Positions 58,859 to 64,000 of a stretch of DNA of 64,000 nt are shown here, piece by piece (position 1 is the stretch's first letter; every line of letters starts with the position of its first letter). Both the position numbers and the translations under genes were made by a program. Source of the DNA: Staphylococcus sp. ACRSN (GTDB lineage: Bacteria > Bacillota > Bacilli > Staphylococcales > Staphylococcaceae). The notes under the pieces were generated by a model. The model had not been told where the DNA came from and searched no databases. It saw only the letters and a program-made list of their open reading frames with translations. Where the stretch lies: assembly GCF_022346615.1 (NCBI RefSeq), contig NZ_JAKRNS010000008.1:99930-163929 (forward strand), given 5' to 3'.

Positions 58859-59348
58859 CCGTTTTCCTTTCATAATTAGAAATTAAAATGTATTAATAAC
58901 CACAAAAACATTATAAATTCTTAGATAATATAATATTTTCAATCCGACAATAATATATCATATGTATTTTTCTAAAGTATTACATTGATATGAATTTAAT
59001 TTTAATTATTTTTATATTAATGTAATATAATTTGTAAAATACTATTAATTATATTTATTGTTTTTCAATGCTTATTAACGATTAATTATTAATAGTAGCT
59101 AAAAAAATAAAAACGCGAATCCTTTTATATTAAAAGATTCACGCTTTTATGAATATTGTTTGTATAGTACCTAATCATTTATCGAGCAAGCATTAATAAT
59201 TTATAAAAATTTAGGTACTTACATAGTGGACTATATAAGTAAAAATACGCTAGCTAAAAATATTTTTAACAGTTTTAACTACTTTATTCATCCTCCAAGA
59301 ATCAATAGCATGGAACATACAAAATCAAAATTTTTCAGACTTAGGTTC
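58859..59348. other. Intergenic region, 490 bp
   Basis: It holds the leftward promoter of the CHAP gene and a terminator hairpin (59109-59149). A 67-codon rightward frame from 59226 overlaps the lipase 3' end and has no ribosome site, so it is not called. Confidence 0.45.
59109..59149. terminator. Terminator hairpin
   Basis: AAAAACGCGAATC and GATTCACGCTTTT enclose CTTTTA/TAAAAG pairs, with A and T flanks. It probably ends the lipase transcript, 200 bases after the stop. Confidence 0.8.
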
Positions 59349-60059
59349 TTAATGTGTGCTTATATTAAAACTAATAAAATTAAAAAAGGAAATTATACTT
59401 TTCTTTGTGCTTTTACTATCCACTTTTAGATTAGTATTATAACTACCACCATCTAGTGCCCGCTTTATATATTTTTTAACTTTATAATTATTGAGTAAAC
59501 CTATATGACTTACACCAGATACTTGCACATTTTTTCCACCTGCTAAATATGATAAATGCGAATCAACAACACAGTCTTCCGAACTATAAATAGAAGTATA
59601 TAAAATTTTATGACTAGGATCTGTTCCGGTATATGCCGTATTAGTTGTTAAACCATTGGCACCACCTAAAGTTACTACATTATTCACTTTACTCCCGCCG
59701 CCTAAATTCTTTATGTAGTTTAGCGTTGTCGCACCACCCATACTATGGGCTACAATATCTACTTTTTGTGATCCAGATTCTTGTAATACTTGATCTATAT
59801 ATTGCTTTAACTGAGGACTATCTTTAGAAATATATCCTTCCTTATTTTGAAAATTGATACCATAAAACTGATGTCTATCCCAGCCATTAGCGATGAGATA
59901 ATTTTCAATTTTACTAAAATTATTAGCTCCACCACCAATTCCATGTACAAAGACAACTGGATTGTGCTGCACACTCGCTTTAGCATTATGGCTTTCATTA
60001 GGAACAATAGTAAAAATTAATCCAATCAACATTGTAATAATAATAAATTTTTTCTTCAT
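59349..60059 (-). CDS. Secreted Bacillus LipA-type lipase
   Basis: The 236-residue protein has a signal peptide ending AKA|S (residue 28). The compact alpha/beta-hydrolase domain closely resembles Bacillus subtilis LipA (family I.4). Segments such as NPVVFVHGIGGG, KKVDIVAHSMGG-like and KILYTSIYSS agree. Ser106, Asp162 and His185 have the same spacing (56 and 23 residues) as the LipA triad Ser77, Asp133, His156. A C-terminal extension of about 27 residues is not found in B. subtilis LipA. It differs from the large pre-pro lipases typical of staphylococci. Confidence 0.9.
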   Translation of the reverse strand: MKKKFIIITMLIGLIFTIVPNESHNAKASVQHNPVVFVHGIGGGANNFSKIENYLIANGWDRHQFYGINFQNKEGYISKDSPQLKQYIDQVLQESGSQKVDIVAHSMGGATTLNYIKNLGGGSKVNNVVTLGGANGLTTNTAYTGTDPSHKILYTSIYSSEDCVVDSHLSYLAGGKNVQVSGVSHIGLLNNYKVKKYIKRALDGGSYNTNLKVDSKSTKKSIISFFNFISFNISTH

Positions 60060-60437
60060 GTGTTTCTACTCCTGAAATGATATATACAAATATTACACTA
60101 ATTTTTTTATCTAATCAATACCGATTTTTTTATAATTAAAAACATTTATAAAAACAAATTCTTTAATTAAATTATTGTTACATTTTAATATTATTTATTA
60201 TTGAAACTTAATAATTGTAACTGTATTTATTCTGATTTCAGACGAAGACGTGACTTCAGAAGTTATATTAGCCAAATATTATATAACCCTAATTCACTAT
60301 ATTGACGTCTAAAATTATTTTTTCAGCTTTACTAATAATTACTTTAATACACTAATCTAATTCTTAAATATATTGACCATAAATAGTTAAGGTGCTAAAC
60401 TATTTTCGATTATAATAATGAACTGCGAGGGATTGAA
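60060..60437. other. Divergent intergenic region, 378 bp
   Basis: It contains the lipase promoter (leftward) and a TATAAT box at 60412-60417 for the rightward GNAT gene. No ORF or structured RNA was recognised. Confidence 0.4.
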
Positions 60438-60929
60438 GTGTATAAATTTAGAAATGTTAAGAATAGCGACTTAAATGATTTATTAATTATCGAGAATAAT
60501 GGTTTTACACCTGATGAAGCTGCAACTAAAAATGCACTGATTGATAGAATCAACACTATCAATGATACATTTATAGTGGCAGAAGCTGAAAATAATGGAG
60601 AAATTGCTGGATATATCAATGGACCTGTAATAAATCAAATGTATATTACAGACGATTTATTTGAAAATATTGATAAGAATAGAACAGAAGGTGGTTATAT
60701 TGCAGTTTTAGGACTTGTCGTTTCCGAGTCTCACAGGAACCAAGGTTTAGCTGGAAAATTATTAAATCAACTTGATCTTATAGCTAAAAAAAATAAACGT
60801 CTAGGCGTTACTTTAACTTGCAAAGCTACATTAATTGCTTTCTATGAAAAATATGGTTATATAAATCATGGTTTATCAGAATCAACTCATGGCGGGCAAG
60901 AGTGGTTTAATTTAGTCAAAATACTTTAG
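60438..60929 (+). CDS. GNAT family acetyltransferase
   Basis: The 163-residue protein has the acetyl-CoA-binding motif RNQGLAGKLL near residue 100 and the C-terminal FYEKYGYINHG typical of GNAT enzymes. It may act on arylalkylamines or similar amines by overall pattern, but the substrate is unknown. It starts with GTG after GAGGG. It is convergent with the MarR gene, with 5 bases between stop codons. Confidence 0.88.
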   Translation: MYKFRNVKNSDLNDLLIIENNGFTPDEAATKNALIDRINTINDTFIVAEAENNGEIAGYINGPVINQMYITDDLFENIDKNRTEGGYIAVLGLVVSESHRNQGLAGKLLNQLDLIAKKNKRLGVTLTCKATLIAFYEKYGYINHGLSESTHGGQEWFNLVKIL

Positions 60930-60934
60930 TTACA

Positions 60935-61408
60935 TTATTTATCATTATTATTTTTTAATAAATACATTAAATTATCATTAACAATAGATAGAAATTGTTC
61001 TATTTTTTCAAAATCATCCGTTGAAAAATGCTCTAATTTAGCTAAATACGCTTCATATTCAGTTTTATCTAAATTCTTGTGATATTGATAAACAGTGTAC
61101 CCTTTTGAGCTCAACATGATTACAACTTCTCTTGAACTATTAGTACTTTTTCGTTTTTCAACCAGACCTTTCTTAACCAATCGAGAAATATTTTGGGAAG
61201 CAGCGCTTTTTGTCCGATTCATGTATTTTGCAATATCTGATATATTAATATGCTTTTTATCACCAATTAGATTTATGATATGCGCTTCAACCATATATAG
61301 GTCATCTTCCGTGCCGTATTTTCTAGGCTTACTCTCATATTCATTTAGTAGTCTAGATGTTTCATATAATGTATCTATTGTATTAGAAAAGACATTTTCC
61401 TTTGTCAT
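60935..61408 (-). CDS. MarR family transcriptional regulator
   Basis: The 157-residue protein has a winged helix at about residues 40-105: INISDIAKYMNRTKSAASQNISRLVKKGLVEKRK is the recognition part, followed by a wing with SSREVVIMLSSKG. MarR proteins bind palindromic operators and often respond to small phenolics or oxidants. Its target may be its own gene or the GNAT neighbour; no site could be assigned. AGGGG lies upstream of the ATG. Confidence 0.9.
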   Translation of the reverse strand: MTKENVFSNTIDTLYETSRLLNEYESKPRKYGTEDDLYMVEAHIINLIGDKKHINISDIAKYMNRTKSAASQNISRLVKKGLVEKRKSTNSSREVVIMLSSKGYTVYQYHKNLDKTEYEAYLAKLEHFSTDDFEKIEQFLSIVNDNLMYLLKNNNDK

Positions 61409-61841
61409 GTTTATAAGCCCCTAATATTTTAGTTATTTTATAAATATAATAACATACTGTCAAATTGATGTTTAAATGCAAAACAATCATTAAATATGCT
61501 TTTATAGACATAAACTAACAACGTGTTTTAATAACATTTTTTATATTGTGAAAAATTAAGTTGCATATCAATATGTCATGGTATATATTAAATTTAGGCT
61601 CGTCAAAAGCCTATAACATAACACCTGCCTCTAGTATTTATCTAGAGGCAACCCTTATAATCAATATTATCGCTAGAGTTAATTACTCTAGTATTTTTTT
61701 ATATAATTTTAATGTGAATAAACTTATACTTACACTATTTGTTTCTATTAATAAGTATTTTTACTTTTGGATAATTTCTTCTATTCATAAAGAAAAGTGT
61801 TATCATATATTAAAGATTAATTGTAATAAAGGTTGGTGAAT
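61409..61841. other. Intergenic region with promoter and structured RNA, 433 bp
   Basis: It carries a strong-looking promoter, TTGCAT (61561-61566), 17 bases, TATATT (61584-61589), followed by three hairpins and a T-run (see 61596-61707). The remainder up to the next gene is AT-rich. A 92-codon frame across the hairpins has no ribosome site. Confidence 0.5.
61596..61707 (+). ncRNA. Candidate small RNA with three hairpins
   Basis: The predicted transcript starts with hairpin AGGCT/AGCCT. It continues with TGCCTCTAG/CTAGAGGCA (9 perfect bp, loop of 7) and ends with GCTAGAG/CTCTAGT followed by T7, an intrinsic terminator. The last stem includes a G-U pair that is valid only on the plus strand. 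The CTCTAG/CTAGAG modules of hairpins 2 and 3 could pair in two alternative ways. It could be an independent RNA of about 110 nt or an attenuating leader of the gene at 61842. Confidence 0.5.
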
Positions 61842-62069
61842 ATGGATAAATTCGGATTATGGATTAGAAGAATTGCGATTGTAGCCTTAACATGCTTACT
61901 TATACAAGGTGTTGTACGTATGGTAATGCAATATTTCGGTTGGCCACCCTATGATAAACCATTGTTAATTGTAGGTGCTGCAATGGTACTATTAAGTGAA
62001 TTAATAAAAAATAAAAATTTAAACCTTTTAGTATTTGCAATTGGTTTTATACTTGTGATATTTGCTTAA
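61842..62069 (+). CDS. Small two-helix membrane protein
   Basis: The 75-residue protein begins MDKFGLWIRRIAIVALTCLL. It has two hydrophobic segments flanking the loop GWPPYDKPLL and ends in a third short one. I do not recognise a family. The ATG at 61842 is better placed than the TTG at 61833 relative to AAAGG...GGTGA. A strong terminator follows. Confidence 0.68.
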   Translation: MDKFGLWIRRIAIVALTCLLIQGVVRMVMQYFGWPPYDKPLLIVGAAMVLLSELIKNKNLNLLVFAIGFILVIFA

Positions 62070-62130
62070 ATAAACCGCTAAAGAAGGAAATTATTATTTT
62101 CATGACCTTGAACAAACTAAATCTCTATAC

Positions 62131-62178
62131 TTAAAAAAAAGAGAGTTAATCTTTAAAAGATTAACTCTCTTTTTTTTA
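62131..62178. terminator. Bidirectional terminator
   Basis: AAAAGAGAGTTAATCTTT and AAAGATTAACTCTCTTTT form a perfect stem with A8 and T8 outside. It serves the gene at 61842 and the leftward DUF2798 transcript. Confidence 0.95.
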
Positions 62179-62290
62179 AGTAAGTCTTACGATTTTGAAT
62201 ATTCAAGCTTGCCTGAGGTATGTTTCGATCCTGTAGTCTCTCAATCCTACTATCTGCTGGGAGACAGTACGTTACCAAGTCGGATCAATA
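62179..62290 (-). ncRNA. Candidate structured RNA between DUF2798 and terminator
   Basis: The minus strand after the DUF2798 stop folds as GATCC...GGATC enclosing GTA-CT-GTCTC/GAGAC-TAC, with a loop that includes CTCCCAGC. It is followed by TTCAAAATCGTAAGA and the terminator. The TTCAAAATCGTAAGA plus terminator module recurs at 18690-18730. It may be a 3'-UTR-derived RNA. A plus-strand reading (TTGAAT-N18-TATGTT) cannot be excluded. Confidence 0.4.
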
Positions 62291-62294
62291 GCCC

Positions 62295-62780
62295 TTATTG
62301 CTCTGTTCTCATTTTGTCTATTTTAATAAAATTCATAAATATATAACGCACTAATGGCCCCATAACTATAATTTGTAGCGGTAATGCAACAATTATATTT
62401 TTTCCAAATACTGTTAAAAAATCGATAATCGGTGAATTTGAATTAAAACCATTATGCAAATAACCAGAAACTAAACCATAAATTGACATACAAAATGCCA
62501 TGCCGAAGACCATGCAAACTGAAATTGATAATATTTTATATATTCCTTTATCAGTGTTAGCTGTTATTTTCAGAGCTACTTTTTTTGCATTAGGTCCCAC
62601 AATAAACATATCTAATATAAAAGCTATCACAAAAGCTATTACAAAGTTGTAAAGTCCTTCAATAAAAGTAATTTCTGTAATTGATCCATTTAGACATAGA
62701 TTATAAATTGTCATCACAAGAACCATACCAAAACACATTATAAAGCCAAACTGTAAACTCTCTTTTTTTGTAGTTGGCAA
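62295..62780 (-). CDS. DUF2798 membrane protein
   Basis: The 161-residue protein has four membrane helices in two repeats, each with FGMVLVMTIYN / FGMAFCMSIYG and a later P-containing segment (FIVGPNAKKVA, IVMGPLVRYIF), the DUF2798 pattern. The function is unknown. TTG at 62780 (MPTTKKESLQFG) is chosen because AAAGGA is 8 bases upstream, while the ATG at 62789 overlaps that site. Confidence 0.88.
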   Translation of the reverse strand: MPTTKKESLQFGFIMCFGMVLVMTIYNLCLNGSITEITFIEGLYNFVIAFVIAFILDMFIVGPNAKKVALKITANTDKGIYKILSISVCMVFGMAFCMSIYGLVSGYLHNGFNSNSPIIDFLTVFGKNIIVALPLQIIVMGPLVRYIFMNFIKIDKMRTEQ

Positions 62781-62962
62781 AATTATCATCCTTTCTTAAT
62801 CACATGTATTCAGTATAGTTATTGAAATTTTGCTTCGTAAGTGAACATTCTGTGAACAAAATATTATAGTTAAACAAAAAATGTAATTATTGAACATAAT
62901 ACTAATTTCTATTTATGAGCCAATTCATATATTTTCAAGAAAGAATATCTCTTTATTAAATA

Positions 62963-62996
62963 TAAAAAACTTACTTATAAATAAGTAAGTTTTAGC
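62963..62996. terminator. Terminator after the VOC gene
   Basis: AAAACTTACTTAT and ATAAGTAAGTTTT form a perfect stem with a very short loop. Confidence 0.85.
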
Positions 62997-63018
62997 TGTA
63001 AAATTTAAATATCTTTAA

Positions 63019-63543
63019 TTAATCTTTGGGTATAAATACATCTTGTTCACTATACTTTGGATAATAGTATCCATTTGGAATTGATTGTAGTTCTATCAGT
63101 AATTTCCAACTCGTCTTTAAATATACACTACTACTATTCGTACTATCCTCATACTTTGAATTATCATGTTTTTCTGATAAAGGCATAGCACCTGCTTCCA
63201 CTGCATCATTAATTGCCTGATCCATATTCTCAACAAACAGTGAAATATGATTAAATCCTAAATCTTCTAACCTTAATGGTTCACTTTGCGAGTTACTTTT
63301 GATTTCAAACATTTCAATGTTTGCACTATTGCCAATTACAATCATTCGTTGTTTTATAATTTTACTGCCTTGCGATAATCCCAACATTCTTTCTACTTCT
63401 GAACCTTGTCTTGGATCATCATCATAACTCAAACCATCATACGCAATCTTCGCACCAAATGCATTTTTGAAAAATTCAGTTGCTTGATCAATATTTGGAA
63501 CCGTAAGCCCCACATGATTGATACCTTTTACATTATTCTTCAT
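63019..63543 (-). CDS. VOC family protein
   Basis: The 174-residue protein has glyoxalase-fold features: GINHVGLTVPNIDQATEFFKNAFGA in the first module and LGFNHISLFVENMDQAINDA in the second, each with a His at the metal position. It may be a dioxygenase, lyase or resistance protein; no pathway neighbours help. No good ribosome site other than a weak GGAGTTT lies before the ATG. Confidence 0.85.
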   Translation of the reverse strand: MKNNVKGINHVGLTVPNIDQATEFFKNAFGAKIAYDGLSYDDDPRQGSEVERMLGLSQGSKIIKQRMIVIGNSANIEMFEIKSNSQSEPLRLEDLGFNHISLFVENMDQAINDAVEAGAMPLSEKHDNSKYEDSTNSSSVYLKTSWKLLIELQSIPNGYYYPKYSEQDVFIPKD

Positions 63544-63634
63544 ACATTAAACTCCAATCTTTAACCTACTATATTTATACTAACTAAACTTGATTATAAT
63601 AGTTATGATATTAAAAATTTTACAACACTACTGT

Positions 63635-63938
63635 TTAATCTCTTTTTATCATATTTGGAACTTCATCTTCTTTAACTATTTCTTGCTTCAAAATAGTACG
63701 TCTTCGCTCAGTAAATGTAATTTTTATCCAATCATTCTTTTTAATATTTCGGCCATCGTTTGGCAACTGATAATCATATACCACTTCTTTATCTTCACTA
63801 ACCAACTTCTTAATTAGTCCATTATTTTTTACGATACCATAGTATACTTCTTCTTTACTCAGACTATAGATTGAATAAACTACGAATATGACTGGTATCA
63901 ATAACATAATACCAATTAATATGAATAATTTTTTTCAT
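63635..63938 (-). pseudogene. YxeA-family gene with N-terminal frameshift in A7 tract
   Basis: The frame from 63907 (MLLIPVIFVVYSIYSLS) lacks a ribosome site and has only part of a signal peptide, followed by EEVYYGIVKNNG and YDYQL as in the YxeA/DUF1093 secreted family. An upstream ATG at 63938 is followed by seven A. With six A it would read MKKLFILIGIM and run straight into the known frame, a perfect signal peptide. As given it is out of frame. This may be a real frameshift, a phase-variable tract or a sequencing error. Confidence 0.6.
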
Positions 63939-64000
63939 ATATAATTTCATAATTTAGTTATATAACATTTTAATTAATTGTTACCTATCCAGAGAAGTAT

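Noticed and set aside
59226..59429. 67-codon rightward ORF
   Set aside because: It overlaps the lipase 3' end on the opposite strand and lacks a ribosome site.
61561..61839. 92-codon ORF across the hairpin region
   Set aside because: It starts inside the promoter of the candidate RNA, has no ribosome site and runs through the terminator.

Overview
The window is chromosomal DNA of a low-GC Firmicute, almost certainly a Staphylococcus. Most proteins match Staphylococcus aureus families over their full length, and the gene order of the first ~44 kb (mnh, ndh, nfu, dlt, lipA, suf, metNPQ, gcvH, aroD, ohr) is the staphylococcal core order, read here in the opposite direction to the usual S. aureus map. 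The last 20 kb carries genes that are not part of that core: a CitMHS transporter, a YfcC transporter, a Bacillus-type secreted lipase, a CHAP hydrolase and many tiny membrane proteins. A coagulase-negative species is therefore more likely than S. aureus. No rRNA, tRNA, prophage, insertion sequence or CRISPR array was seen.

Layout. 0-4.5 kb: mnhA1-G1 multisubunit Na+/H+ antiporter operon, entered inside mnhA1. 4.6-13.8 kb: housekeeping redox and Fe-S genes (FAD enzymes, leucyl aminopeptidase, type II NADH dehydrogenase, A-type Fe-S carrier, YuzB, YuzD, Nfu). 14-18.4 kb: dltXABCD, D-alanylation of teichoic acids, including the small dltX gene. 19-29 kb: metabolic and conserved genes, including lipoyl synthase. 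29-34.7 kb: sufCDSUB Fe-S cluster assembly. 35-39 kb: a CNNM-type membrane protein and the metNPQ methionine importer behind a clear SAM riboswitch. 39-43.7 kb: thioredoxin-like, TOPRIM, GcvH, Spx/ArsC-like, thioredoxin, nitroreductase, AroD and Ohr/OsmC.

44-64 kb is an accessory-like stretch with larger intergenic gaps, small membrane peptides, transporters, secreted enzymes (lipase, CHAP, YdhK lipoprotein), GNAT and VOC enzymes, and a MarR regulator. It ends in a YxeA-like gene with a frameshift in a poly-A tract.

Functional links: Fe-S assembly (suf, nfu, A-type carrier) feeds lipoyl synthase, while GcvH is a lipoyl acceptor. Cell-envelope maintenance (dlt, CHAP, lipase) and cation homeostasis (mnh, the Na+/H+ antiporter family protein, CNNM proteins) are also represented.

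The most interesting unexplained material is non-coding. Four sites match the staphylococcal SigB promoter pattern well, and one of them seems to drive a ~75-nt RNA with an anti-Shine-Dalgarno motif and its own terminator. There are also a predicted three-way-junction RNA whose G-U pairs fit one strand only, a ~110-nt three-hairpin RNA with its own promoter and terminator, two loci sharing a 3' RNA module, a dispersed hairpin repeat with compensatory changes, and a paired 16-bp operator plus CodY-like box in front of the YfcC transporter. All were found by eye; none has been tested by folding software or database search.
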